A stretch of 64,000 nucleotides of DNA from Bog-473 sp963843365 (GTDB lineage Bacteria; Actinomycetota; Acidimicrobiia; Acidimicrobiales; RAAP-2), in assembly GCA_963843365.1 (NCBI GenBank), contig CAWJKG010000002.1:124001-188000 (forward strand), given 5' to 3'. Under the pieces are notes generated by a model. It was not told where the DNA came from, made no database searches, and saw only the letters and a list, made by a program, of their open reading frames with translations. This document shows positions 55,457 through 63,858 of this stretch, piece after piece. Each line of letters opens with the position of its first letter. Positions within the stretch are counted from its first letter, which is position 1. The position numbers and the translations under genes were made by a program.

Positions 55457-56533
55457 CTAGCCCGACACCCGCTCGCCGTCGACCAGCGTCCCTGACGAGA
55501 CCACTGCGTCGGCGCCGAGTACCGAGACCGCCCGGACATCGCCTCGCTGCCCCACGATGGAGCGCGGTCCCATGATGGAACCGGCCACCTTGGCGTCGGC
55601 CGCCACGTGGCAGCCGGCCATCAGTACCGAGTCGGCGACGACGGCGCCGGACGACACCACGGTGCCGGGCCCGAGGATGCTCCGTTCGATGCGGGCGCCG
55701 GCCTCCACGACACAACCGGAGAAGACGACGGCCGGGCCGACGACATCGCCCTCCAACTCGCTGACACCCTGCAGCAGGACACCGTCACCGCGGTCGACCG
55801 CACCCGGAGCGACGACCGGTCCACGCTTGCGGTACAGGTAGTCGAAATTGGCCTCGAGGTAGGCCGCGGGCGTCCCCGTGTCGAGCCAGTAGGTCTCGTC
55901 CGAACGGGCGAAGAGCCTGCCGTCGCGCACCATGGCGGGAAAGGTCTCCCGTTCGATCGACACGCGTCCGCCCACCGGGATGCGCTCGAGCACGGACGGT
56001 TCGAGGATGTAGGTCCCGGCGTTGATCTCGTTGGTCGGCGCCTCGTCCCGAGGCGGCTTTTCGACGAACGCCAGCACCCGGCCGTCCTGATCGGTAGGGA
56101 CGACGCCGAAGGCCGAGGGATCGGCCACCGGGTGGAGGGCGATGGTCCCCTCGGCTCGCCGTGTGCGGTGGAATGCCACCAGGGCGGTCAGGTCGAGATC
56201 GGTGAGCACATCACCGTTGACCACCACGAACGTGTCGTCGACACCGGCGTGGGTGGCCGCAAAGCGGACCGCGCCGGCGGTGTCGAGCGGCTCGGGCTCC
56301 ACCGCGTACGTCACACCCATGCCGGCGATCCGACCATCGGGATACGCCTCCATGAAGGCATCGGGCAGATAGCCCAGGGAGAGCACGGCCTCGCCGATGT
56401 CGTGCTCGGCCAGGTGCCCGAGCACCCGCTCGATCATGGGAACCCCGACGATCGGGAGCATCTGCTTCGGTGCCGAGAGCGTCAAGGGACGAAGCCGCGT
56501 CCCCTCGCCCCCAACCAGGACGACTGCCTTCAT
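55457..56533 (-). CDS. manC: Mannose-1-phosphate guanylyltransferase-like nucleotidyltransferase
   Basis: A 358-residue enzyme of the RmlA/ManC family. MKAVVLVGGEGTRLRPLTLSAPKQMLPI is the nucleotide-binding start, VNGDVLTDLDL carries metal Asp residues, and INAGTYILEPSVL and WLDTGTPAAYLEAN bind sugar. The last ~90 residues form a left-handed beta-helix of hexapeptide repeats. The length and motifs match the mycobacterial ManB (Rv3264c) type. It shares its ATG with the TAA of the upstream gene (TAATG). It would turn mannose-1-phosphate into GDP-mannose. Confidence 0.85.
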   Translation of the reverse strand: MKAVVLVGGEGTRLRPLTLSAPKQMLPIVGVPMIERVLGHLAEHDIGEAVLSLGYLPDAFMEAYPDGRIAGMGVTYAVEPEPLDTAGAVRFAATHAGVDDTFVVVNGDVLTDLDLTALVAFHRTRRAEGTIALHPVADPSAFGVVPTDQDGRVLAFVEKPPRDEAPTNEINAGTYILEPSVLERIPVGGRVSIERETFPAMVRDGRLFARSDETYWLDTGTPAAYLEANFDYLYRKRGPVVAPGAVDRGDGVLLQGVSELEGDVVGPAVVFSGCVVEAGARIERSILGPGTVVSSGAVVADSVLMAGCHVAADAKVAGSIMGPRSIVGQRGDVRAVSVLGADAVVSSGTLVDGERVSG

Positions 56534-57384
56534 TACTTGGTCGTCGTGGTGGACGACGGTTTCGACGTGGTCGTCGTCGGTGCGCTCGACGTCGTGGTCG
56601 ACGCGGGCGGACCCGTGGTGGTCGTGGCTGATTGGACCGTCGACGAGGTGGTGCCGGCGGCCGTCGTCGTGGTCGTCGACGGGGCCTGGTCCCCTGCGAG
56701 CACCTGCTCCAGGGCCAGGATCGACGAGGCCGGCGGCTTGGGCATCTTGGTCCCCGTGGGCACGAAGCCGACGGTGATCAGCTGGCGGTCAAGGAGCTTC
56801 AGATCGGCGGCGGCAGCGGTCGTGGCGCCGCCCGTCTCCTCCTGCTCGCCGTTCTTGGAGGTCTTCGTGGCAATGATCCACGAGCGCGCCTGCACCGCCC
56901 CGACCTTGCCCGCGTCGGGGGTGCCGACGCCGCACTTCTGGCCGTTCGAGTACTCGGGAACCTTGGCCGACGGGTACTTCAACTTCGAGTTGGTCAAGGT
57001 CAACCCGCTATATCCGTCGGCGAACTTTCCGAGTGTCGCGTGGTTCCCTGCCTCACCGGAATTCTTGGGTGCGATGGAGAGGACGCCGCTGCCGGTGGTG
57101 GTGAGGCCCGTGGTGGCCGTCGAGGGTGACGCGGGCAGGGCGGCTTCCATGGTCCCGCAAATGTCGAAGGCGAGGGCGGCGTGCCAGGTGGTCCCGACCG
57201 TGGGCTCCACGACCGTTGCGCCCTTGTTGTAATTGTATTTCGCCCAGGCGATGGATCCGACGCCGAGGATCACGATGATGACGAGAGCCGCGTACCAGTT
57301 CACGGGCATCTGCCCACGATAGGTGGCGCCGCCTCCCGTCGCGGCGGCGCGTGCGACCGATTTTCCAGAAGAGCTTCTCGCCAT
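56533..57384 (-). CDS. Membrane-anchored protein with Ser/Thr-rich C-terminal tail
   Basis: About 283 residues. One membrane segment (WYAALVIIVILGVGSIAWA) near residues 28-46 follows a short basic N-terminus. A ~170-residue extracellular domain (with CGTMEAALPAS and KCGVGTPDAGKV Cys sites) follows. The last ~45 residues are nearly all T, S, P and A (TTTTTAAGTTSSTV...), typical of glycosylated tails. The ATG at 57384 is chosen; the longer frame is non-coding. It sits in a tight operon between a BTAD regulator and ManC. Confidence 0.65.
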   Translation of the reverse strand: MARSSSGKSVARAAATGGGATYRGQMPVNWYAALVIIVILGVGSIAWAKYNYNKGATVVEPTVGTTWHAALAFDICGTMEAALPASPSTATTGLTTTGSGVLSIAPKNSGEAGNHATLGKFADGYSGLTLTNSKLKYPSAKVPEYSNGQKCGVGTPDAGKVGAVQARSWIIATKTSKNGEQEETGGATTAAAADLKLLDRQLITVGFVPTGTKMPKPPASSILALEQVLAGDQAPSTTTTTAAGTTSSTVQSATTTTGPPASTTTSSAPTTTTSKPSSTTTTK

Positions 57385-57398
57385 GGCGGGAGGCAACC

Positions 57399-58172
57399 CT
57401 ACAGCCTGGCGGGGTGTCCCCCTGCGGCAGGCGACCGGCCCAGCAGGTCGCGGTAGAGGGCCATCGTCGCAGGATGGAGGCACTCCACCACGTCGTGCGC
57501 CGCCGTCGGGGCAGGTGGGCGGGGGCCCTCCCCGGCCATCATGCGCACCTGTGCCATGGCTGAGCGCAGCCCGACGCGGTTGCCCTGTGCCGCCGTGGCC
57601 ACGAGAAGCGCCCGGTAGAGGCGTTCGTCATAGGGGTTCACGTGCAGCGCCTGCCGGACCATCCATTCGGCGTCACCTCCGCGTCGGAGCCCGACGAGGA
57701 CCTGGGCGCCGCGGAGCGCCGTGCGCACGACCAAGGCCTCCACCTCCGACTGCGTTCCGTCCAGCACGGCCCAATCGGACCGGCGCAACCCGGCGAACAG
57801 CGGGCCCCGGATCAACCGCATGGCGCCGAGGAGCGCGTCGGGGTCGTCCCCTTCGGCCAGCGAAGCGAACCGATGGACGTCGGTCGTGACGGCCTCGCCC
57901 AATCGGAGGGTCACGCCTCGGGGCAGGTGGGCGCGGCCACGGGCGTCGCGGCCGAGGGCCCGCCGGGCGTCGGACGCGGTCGAGTGGGCGGTGGACAGCG
58001 ACACCGCCCGCTCCGGCCACAGGGCCAGGGACCACTCAGCGTGGCGGACGCCACGACGGTGGAAGGCCAGGTAGACCACCAGCTCTCGCGCCGCCGAGCG
58101 GTGAAACGGGCCGGCCGCACCGCGTATGAGGACTGGCCCGAGCACCGCGACTTCGACGTCGTCGTGGGTCAC
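57399..58172 (-). CDS. BTAD-domain (SARP-like) transcriptional regulator
   Basis: A 257-residue protein with a winged-helix N-terminal part (AVLGPVLIRGAAGPFHRSAARELVVYLAFHRRG, then STAHSTASDARRALGR) and a C-terminal bacterial transcriptional activator domain (WAVLDGTQSEVEALVVRTALRGAQVLVGL, then ALHVNPYDERLYRALLVATAAQGN). It is of the SARP/AfsR type in outline, without the large ATPase part. It opens an operon with a Thr-rich membrane protein, ManC and an epimerase, so it may regulate surface-glycan supply. The 21-bp tRNA-end repeat lies about 30 bases upstream. Confidence 0.75.
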   Translation of the reverse strand: MTHDDVEVAVLGPVLIRGAAGPFHRSAARELVVYLAFHRRGVRHAEWSLALWPERAVSLSTAHSTASDARRALGRDARGRAHLPRGVTLRLGEAVTTDVHRFASLAEGDDPDALLGAMRLIRGPLFAGLRRSDWAVLDGTQSEVEALVVRTALRGAQVLVGLRRGGDAEWMVRQALHVNPYDERLYRALLVATAAQGNRVGLRSAMAQVRMMAGEGPRPPAPTAAHDVVECLHPATMALYRDLLGRSPAAGGHPARL

Positions 58173-58200
58173 GACGGGGAACGGTCGCGCCCGCCGACAC

Positions 58201-58221
58201 CGTGGGGGCGGAGGGATTCGA
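58201..58221. repeat. 21-bp direct repeat, distal copy of the tRNA 3' end (attR-like)
   Basis: CGTGGGGGCGGAGGGATTCGA is identical to 59259-59279, which covers the 3' end of the tRNA gene plus two flanking bases. The spacing of 1058 bases and the tRNA overlap are typical of integrase attachment sites. Confidence 0.75.
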
Positions 58222-59258
58222 CACAGGGCGAGGGGGCACCCCTACGACGGGTCGGTGGCGCTCCAATCATGTGGATAAGCGGACGAATTCCACCGGGTGA
58301 CACAGCCCTATGCGAAGAGTTCGGCCAGAGTCAGGTCTCGGTCCGAGTCGCTCCCACAAGGGAAAGAGGCGACGAAGCCAGAGGTTCTGACTGGTCCAAG
58401 AGGTTCGAAGGACGCTCCACCGCTCTTGCCCCGTGTCCGGCTTCAGCGAATCAAGGGGGATCTTTCAAGGAGACTTCTGGGTCGTCCGTTCGACAGATGG
58501 CGATCGTGTTCAGCCCAAATTTGTGTCGATGACACCGGATCTGGTGGGGGATAAAGCCTGCGGCAACCAAGAGAGGCCAAAGATCTCGAGGGTCATAGTA
58601 CGTCTTGTGGTCGTCAATCTCGACCGCTGGGCTCCATCCCAGCCGGAACGCAGACAGCTCGAGAAATCGTTTTCCCCACCAAGTTGGCACGTTGATCACA
58701 CACACCCCAGGGTTGCGCAAGACACGGTAGAAGTGACGGAGCGCCACCTCGGGGCTATCGAGATGTTCAAGGACTGAGAGACACAGAACCACGTCGAGTG
58801 AGTCGTCCGGTATCTCCGACAAGACACTCGGAAGTTGACCTTCGACGACCGTCACCTTGGCCTTCAACCGGAGATCCTTGGCGACAGCCACATCCACAAG
58901 AGTCGCTGTTGCCACCTCGGACAGCACGCTACGTATCAGAGTTGCCTCGTACCCACAGCCGAAATCGCCGACAGATTTGTCCCGAAACGAGCCCACGGCG
59001 CGTCCGACACCACGGGCGGTGAGCCACACGCCCAGCCGGTCAATCGGCGTCAGCGTATGGCTCTGTCCGAAGGATTCTTCGCGAGTCATGGCGAGCCGGA
59101 TCCACGCGCCGTTCGAGTCTGCGATGAGCATCGCACGATGTCCTTGGGATGGAGGACACACCAGATGCGCAATGAGGACACGGTTCCGGATAATAGGCTC
59201 TGAGGACTCTCGCTCCGTCAGGCCACAGGGTGCGGCGGAGGTGTAATCAAGCCCAGTG
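58222..59258. mobile_element. Putative small integrated island between tRNA-end repeats
   Basis: The 1037 bases between the two 21-bp repeats contain one minus-strand methyltransferase gene and no integrase. The island lies on the 3' side of the tRNA, as expected for tRNA-directed integration. It may be a remnant of a larger element or a cargo-only unit. The 278 bases from the BTAD start to the methyltransferase stop hold no other gene. Confidence 0.5.
58451..59131 (-). CDS. SAM-dependent methyltransferase inside the tRNA-flanked island
   Basis: A 226-residue protein: VGDFGCGYEATLIRSVL (motif I), SLDVVLCLSVLEHLDSPEVALRHFYRVL (motifs II/III) and a C-terminal VVAAGFIPHQIRCHRHKFG. The middle FLELSAFRLGWSPAVEIDDHKTYY is typical of methyltransferases near polysaccharide or lipid genes. 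An AAGGA 9 bases before the ATG at 59131 supports that start; an ATG at 59089 is also possible. It is the only gene between the 21-bp repeats. The substrate is unknown. Confidence 0.75.
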   Translation of the reverse strand: MLIADSNGAWIRLAMTREESFGQSHTLTPIDRLGVWLTARGVGRAVGSFRDKSVGDFGCGYEATLIRSVLSEVATATLVDVAVAKDLRLKAKVTVVEGQLPSVLSEIPDDSLDVVLCLSVLEHLDSPEVALRHFYRVLRNPGVCVINVPTWWGKRFLELSAFRLGWSPAVEIDDHKTYYDPRDLWPLLVAAGFIPHQIRCHRHKFGLNTIAICRTDDPEVSLKDPP

Positions 59259-59279
59259 CGTGGGGGCGGAGGGATTCGA
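59259..59279. repeat. 21-bp direct repeat, tRNA copy (attL-like)
   Basis: The proximal copy, made of the tRNA discriminator, acceptor and T-arm 3' strand plus two bases of 3' flank. It is the partner of 58201-58221. Confidence 0.75.
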
Positions 59280-59334
59280 ACCCTCACTGGGGACGGTTTA
59301 AGCGCCCTGCCTCTGCCTGTTGGGCTACGCCCCC
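59261..59334 (-). tRNA. tRNA with UAA anticodon and short variable loop
   Basis: A 74-base cloverleaf on the minus strand. The acceptor GGGGGCG pairs with CGCCCCC (discriminator A), the D-arm GCCC/AGGC has one mismatch, the anticodon stem GGGCG/CGTCC encloses CTTAAAC, and the T-arm is GAGGG-TTCGAAT-CCCTC. The loop gives anticodon UAA (Leu codon UUA), but the variable loop is only 5 bases, whereas leucine tRNAs normally have a long variable arm. CCA is not encoded. The identity is therefore uncertain. It serves as the attachment site for the island. Confidence 0.75.
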
Positions 59335-59383
59335 CGGGGACGCCATTCTTGACCGCATCCGGCGTCACCGTGAGGATGGCACC

Positions 59384-60646
59384 GTGCCGGACACCTTGGG
59401 TCAGGTGGACCTGACCGACCTCGACAATTTCGCCGGCGGGTTCCCGCACGACATCTTCCGGCTCCACCGGGAGCAGGCTCCGGTGTGGTGGCACGAGCCC
59501 ACCGCCCACACGCCCGACGGGGAGGGCTTCTGGTCGGTGGCCACCTACGACGAGGTGCTCCAGGTGCTCGACGATCCGCGGACCTACTCCTCCGAGACCG
59601 GCGGAGACCGACCCTACGGAGGCACGATTCTGCAGGATCTCCCGGTGGCCGGGATCGTCCTGAACATGATGGACGATCCCCGGCACGCCCGTATCCGCCG
59701 CCTGATCACCAAGGGCCTGACCCCGGCCGCTGTCCGCGCTCTCGAGCCGGAGCTGCGCGCCCGCATGCGCCGGCTCCTCGAGGCGGTCGGCGAGGAGTGC
59801 GACTTTCTCGTCGAGGTCGCCGCCGAGCTGCCGATGCAGGCGATCTGCCTCCTGCTCGGCGTGCCCGAGGCCGACCGTCATCTCCTCTTCCAGGCCGTCG
59901 AGCACATCTTCGACATCCCGGACGAGTCCGACTTCCTCTCGATGACCCCTGCACGAGAAACTGCGGTGGGCGTGCTGTACGAGTACGGCACCGCGCTGAT
60001 CAGCGAGAAGCGAGCCGCGCCGCGCCCCGACATGCTCTCGACGGTCATTCATGCCGAGCTGCCCGACGCCGACCCTCCGTGTCTGAGCGACGAGGAGCTG
60101 ACCGCGTTCTTCTCCCTGCTTTTTTCCGCTGGTGCGGAAACGACCCGCAACGCCGTCGCCGGCGCCATGCTCGCCTTCGTCGAATGGCCCGACCAGCTCG
60201 GGCTACTTCGGACAGGAAAGGCCGAGATCCGAACGGCGGTGGAAGAGATCCTGCGCTGGACGACGCCATCCCCCTCCAAACGCAGGACGGCCACCGTCAC
60301 GTGCGAGCTCGGAGGTGCCCGGATACACGCCGGCGAGAAGGTCGTCGTCTGGGAAGGGTCGGCCAACCGGGACCCCGGGCGCTTCGAGGATCCCGATGCC
60401 TTCCGCCTGCAGCGGGATCCCAACGCGCACCTGTCTTTTGGTCATGGCGCCCACTTCTGCCTGGGCGCGCACCTGGCTCGACTGGAGATCCGGGTGGCAC
60501 TCGAGGAGACGCTGCGCGCCTTGGCATCGTTCACGCTGGCCGCACCGCCGGAGTGGACGCGCAGCAATCGTCACACCGGCATCCGCCACCTCCCCTTGCA
60601 CTTGGACAAGGCGACCACGACATCCGCACCGGCCACAGGCGTGTGA
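59384..60646 (+). CDS. Cytochrome P450 (second)
   Basis: A 420-residue P450 from a GTG at 59384. The I-helix is FSAGAETTRN, the ExxR motif is in EEILRW, and the haem loop is FGHGAHFCLGAHLAR with axial Cys at about residue 359. The order and the C-terminal RSNRHTGIRHLP end also match the CYP125/CYP142 style, but the sequence differs clearly from the P450 at 2243. It is monocistronic, beginning 50 bases beyond the tRNA on the opposite strand. The substrate is unknown. Confidence 0.9.
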   Translation: MPDTLGQVDLTDLDNFAGGFPHDIFRLHREQAPVWWHEPTAHTPDGEGFWSVATYDEVLQVLDDPRTYSSETGGDRPYGGTILQDLPVAGIVLNMMDDPRHARIRRLITKGLTPAAVRALEPELRARMRRLLEAVGEECDFLVEVAAELPMQAICLLLGVPEADRHLLFQAVEHIFDIPDESDFLSMTPARETAVGVLYEYGTALISEKRAAPRPDMLSTVIHAELPDADPPCLSDEELTAFFSLLFSAGAETTRNAVAGAMLAFVEWPDQLGLLRTGKAEIRTAVEEILRWTTPSPSKRRTATVTCELGGARIHAGEKVVVWEGSANRDPGRFEDPDAFRLQRDPNAHLSFGHGAHFCLGAHLARLEIRVALEETLRALASFTLAAPPEWTRSNRHTGIRHLPLHLDKATTTSAPATGV

Positions 60647-60732
60647 CCTCATCCCGTGAGAACGGGTCGTGACGATCGCTTGAACCCCCTCGTTCTGGAA
60701 AGGATTTGGGCTTGAGCCGACAGCGCAAACCT

Positions 60733-60761
60733 CTGGTGCCGTCCAGCCCGACGGCCACCAG
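60733..60761. terminator. Hairpin between convergent P450 and esterase genes
   Basis: CTGGTG-CCGTC pairs with GACGG-C-CACCAG around a CAGCCC loop, with one bulged base. It lies in the 179-base gap between two convergent stops, so it is a likely bidirectional terminator. Confidence 0.5.
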
Positions 60762-60825
60762 GGTGACCGTCTTTTCGGAGAGGGTGAGCGGTCGGGCCCA
60801 GGGCCCCCTGAGTCCGGGACCGTGC

Positions 60826-61485
60826 CTACCCCGGGGGACCGGACAGAAGCGGCCGGACCCCGGCGAAGACGGCCAACTCCTCGTCGCGTGGCGCAGGCTC
60901 CAGCCGGGTCTCGGCCCCGAAGATCATGGTGGCGCGCTCGGACGGATCCCAGGGGCTCCAGGTACCGATGCCGTCGTGGCTGGGGTCGCCCGTAGCGGCA
61001 AAGGCCAACCAGGCGCGCTGCATCTGGCTCGAAAGCCGCTCGACCGCCGGCCCCTGGCCCGAGAAGACCTGCACGACCGGCAGACGCACCGCGCCGAAGA
61101 CGAAGGGCAGCTCGAGGGCGTGGCACGAGCCCAGAATCCCGCCGAAGGCGGGCGACTCCCAATCGAAGAGATACACATAGGAAGAGGCGCCGCGGCTGGC
61201 GTGCGCAGCGGCAAGCTGCAGGCTCGGCCAGCGGAAGACGATGTCGGTCCCGATGGCGACCCACATGGCATTGGGCTCGCATGATTCGCCGCGGGACTCC
61301 CGGGCGGACCGGTAGGCCTCCATCACCTCGGTCGCAGACATGTCGGGAACTGCGTTGGCCACCCATCTCGTGACGCCCTCGGCATCGAAGGCCGTCAGCG
61401 CGGGATTGCCGAGCCCGAAGAGCGTCAGCTCGTCCCGGTTGGTGCCGATCAACAGGTCGACCCCCTCGGCGGATCCGCCGACCAC
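60826..61485 (-). CDS. C-terminal part of type B carboxylesterase, out of frame
   Basis: About 219 residues that complete the carboxylesterase begun at 62389: EGVDLLIGTNRDELTLFGLG, and the catalytic-His region GSCHALELPFVFGAV. The frame joins the N-terminal part if one base near 61488 is removed. Alone it lacks the catalytic Ser, so it is a fragment and not an independent gene. Confidence 0.65.
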   Translation of the reverse strand: MVGGSAEGVDLLIGTNRDELTLFGLGNPALTAFDAEGVTRWVANAVPDMSATEVMEAYRSARESRGESCEPNAMWVAIGTDIVFRWPSLQLAAAHASRGASSYVYLFDWESPAFGGILGSCHALELPFVFGAVRLPVVQVFSGQGPAVERLSSQMQRAWLAFAATGDPSHDGIGTWSPWDPSERATMIFGAETRLEPAPRDEELAVFAGVRPLLSGPPG

Positions 61486-61489
61486 TGCC

Positions 61490-62389
61490 GCGCAGCGGAT
61501 GCTCGGGCAACAACACGCCGTCGACCACAGGAAGGAACGGCAGCGGGATCATCCCCGGATCGGGGCGGCGCCTGCCCAACTCCTCGGTGGCGGCGACGAG
61601 TTCCGTCGCCGGTATTCGTTCGAGCGCATCTCTGGTGCAGGACGCGATGCCCAGCACGGCGGCGAGCCGATCGGCCGAATCCTCCGCCTCCTGCGGCGTG
61701 TGCACGTGTGCGCCCCCGCTCTGCACGATGGCGCGCCGGAAGAGCCCCTTCGCCGCCGGCGTACCCAGCAACGTGGCCACGCTGAACCCCCCGGCCGACT
61801 CGCCGAAGATGGTCACGGCGCCTGGGTCGCCGCCGAACGCCGGTATGTTGTCGCGCACCCAGCGGAGCGCGGCCAACTGGTCCTGCAGTCCCCAGTTCCC
61901 GAGCAGCCCGTCGGGATCGGCCAGGTCCCGATGTCCCAGAAACCCCAGCGCCCCGAGCCGGTAATTGATCGTCACCACCACCGCATCGCCGTTGCGCACC
62001 AAGTCTCCGCCCCGGTAGAGGAACACCGAGCCGCTGCCCGACGTGAAGCCGCCCCCGTGAATGAAGACCATGACCGGCCGGGCCCTTCTTGTTGCGTCGC
62101 CGGGAAGCTCTGGGGTCCAGACATTGAGCGAGAGGCAGTCTTCACTGTGCGGTTCCGATGCCGTCGGATCCGATGGGCTGGTGATGCCGGGCACGGCGGC
62201 CGATTGCGGAGCGATGGGACCGAAGGTGGACGCGTCGCGGATCGCATCCCAGCTCTCTGCTTCCAACGGGGGTCGCCACCGCAACGCGCCAACAGGGGCA
62301 CGCCCGTAAGGGACTCCCGAGAACGACCACAGGTCTCCCCGCCAGACGCCCCGGAGCCTTCCCTGGGCGACAGATACCACTCCCTTCAC
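61490..62389 (-). CDS. Type B carboxylesterase, N-terminal part (frameshifted)
   Basis: About 300 residues from a GTG at 62389: GVPYGRAPVGALRWRPP, the oxyanion loop VMVFIHGGGFTSGSGS and the nucleophile elbow VTIFGESAGGFSV. Its frame continues as nonsense beyond LLPEHPLR near 61488, where the C-terminal frame takes over. Combined, the protein is about 520 residues, the usual carboxylesterase/lipase length. No signal peptide is visible, so it is probably intracellular. Substrates are unknown esters. Confidence 0.7.
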
Positions 62390-62548
62390 GCACGGGACCC
62401 TACGGACGCGCGCCTCAACGGTCAATCGAACAGCTTCTCGGGCCGATAGACGAACGGAAGGTGAACAGCGCGCGAAATCGGGACGCAACCGGACGGAAAC
62501 AAAGGGGATGCCAAAATTGCCAACACGCAGCCATTACGCTATTCCGCC

Positions 62549-63814
62549 GTGGATGCAGTGAATCGTCGGGGCACTGCGCGCAGGCGGGCTCCTTTGGCGA
62601 AGATCACCACGGTGGCGGGCCTCCTCGTGGCGTCTTTGACGGCGGCGGGGACGCTCAGCGCGGGCGCGACGACATCCACCACGCTGCCTGGACCGGCTCC
62701 CAACCAGTCTCAGATCAACGCGACCAAGTCACAGGTCAGCCAGATTGAGGCGACGCTCTCCCAGGAGGAGCAGCAGACGTCCATCCTCGACGACAAGTAC
62801 AACACGGCCGAGCAGGACCTGCAGAACGCCCAGACGGCATTGCAGACGCTCGCCACCAACCTGGTGCACACCCGCTCTGCCGTCAACGTCGACAAGCGGT
62901 TGGTCGCCGCCGACGCGGTGCAGGCCTACGTCTATGGAACGCCTGATACCGGGATCGCGTCGTACTTCTCGACCTCGGCGACGATGAACGAGGCGCGCAA
63001 TCAATACACCAACCAGATCGTCGGCAATCTGACCAAGGACGAGTCCGCCTTGCTGCAATCGGAGACGCAGCTGCAGTCACAAGAGGTGGCACAGCAAGCC
63101 GAGGCGGTACAGGCCCAGTCTGCAGCGACGCAGGCGAAGTCGCTCGCGGTGGCCAACGAGCAAGAGGCCGCCACGACGAAGTCGACCTTGAACCAGGTGC
63201 AGGGACAGCTGGCCCAGGAGGTCGCGACCGCGGCCATCCAGGAGGCCCAGCAGGAAGCGGCTGCGGCTGCGGCCACGCGCAGCGCAGCGGCCCAACAGCA
63301 GGCAGCGGCAGCGGCGGCCACGGCGGCCACCGTCGCCGGCGCGGTCGGAGGCTCGTCCAGTGCGGCCGCGGCGACGGCAGCGGCCAACCAGGCCGGAGGG
63401 AACACTGGACCCGTCGGCGGTTCCGCGTCGGGCGGGAGCGGGGGGATGGCGGCCGTGCAGGCGGCGGTCTCCCAGCTCGGTGTCCCGTACGTGTTCGGCG
63501 GCGAACAACCGGGAGTGGGATTCGACTGCTCCGGGCTGGTGCAGTGGGCCTGGGGTCAGGCGGGCGTTTCCATCCCCCGGACGACCGAGACCGAGTGGCC
63601 CGCCCTCACCCACGTCTCCCTGGACGCGCTGCAGCCGGGTGACCTGCTCTTCTATTACAACCTCGACGGGGACAGCCAGGTCGACCACGTCGTGATGTAC
63701 GCCGGCTCGGGACCGTACGGGACGGACACGGTGATCCAGGCCCCCTTCACGGGCTCGACCGTCTCCTACTCCCCCATCTTCACCGAGGGTCTCATAGGGG
63801 CTGCCCGTCCCTAG
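62549..63814 (+). CDS. Secreted NlpC/P60 peptidoglycan hydrolase (RipA-like)
   Basis: A 421-residue protein from a GTG at 62549. The signal peptide is LLVASLTAAGTLSAGATT. A long coiled coil (QINATKSQVSQIEATLSQEEQQ to AQQEAAAAAATRSAAAQQQ) follows, then an Ala/Gly linker and the NlpC/P60 domain. The catalytic Cys327 is in FDCSGLVQW and His380 in VDHVVMY. Such enzymes cut peptidoglycan stem peptides during division. It is divergent from the carboxylesterase. I saw no clear c-di-AMP riboswitch in the 160-base leader. Confidence 0.88.
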   Translation: MDAVNRRGTARRRAPLAKITTVAGLLVASLTAAGTLSAGATTSTTLPGPAPNQSQINATKSQVSQIEATLSQEEQQTSILDDKYNTAEQDLQNAQTALQTLATNLVHTRSAVNVDKRLVAADAVQAYVYGTPDTGIASYFSTSATMNEARNQYTNQIVGNLTKDESALLQSETQLQSQEVAQQAEAVQAQSAATQAKSLAVANEQEAATTKSTLNQVQGQLAQEVATAAIQEAQQEAAAAAATRSAAAQQQAAAAAATAATVAGAVGGSSSAAAATAAANQAGGNTGPVGGSASGGSGGMAAVQAAVSQLGVPYVFGGEQPGVGFDCSGLVQWAWGQAGVSIPRTTETEWPALTHVSLDALQPGDLLFYYNLDGDSQVDHVVMYAGSGPYGTDTVIQAPFTGSTVSYSPIFTEGLIGAARP

Positions 63815-63816
63815 CC

Positions 63817-63834
63817 CGGCCGGGGGTCCGGCCG
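63817..63834. terminator. Hairpin after the NlpC/P60 gene
   Basis: CGGCCGG pairs with CCGGCCG around a GGGT loop, 3 bases after the stop codon. Confidence 0.5.
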
Positions 63835-63858
63835 CCCGAGTGGTCGTACGATGGCTTG

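Noticed and set aside
62390..62548. c-di-AMP (ydaO) riboswitch before the NlpC/P60 gene
   Set aside because: Expected by analogy with other cell-wall hydrolases, but no conserved ydaO blocks could be recognised by eye.
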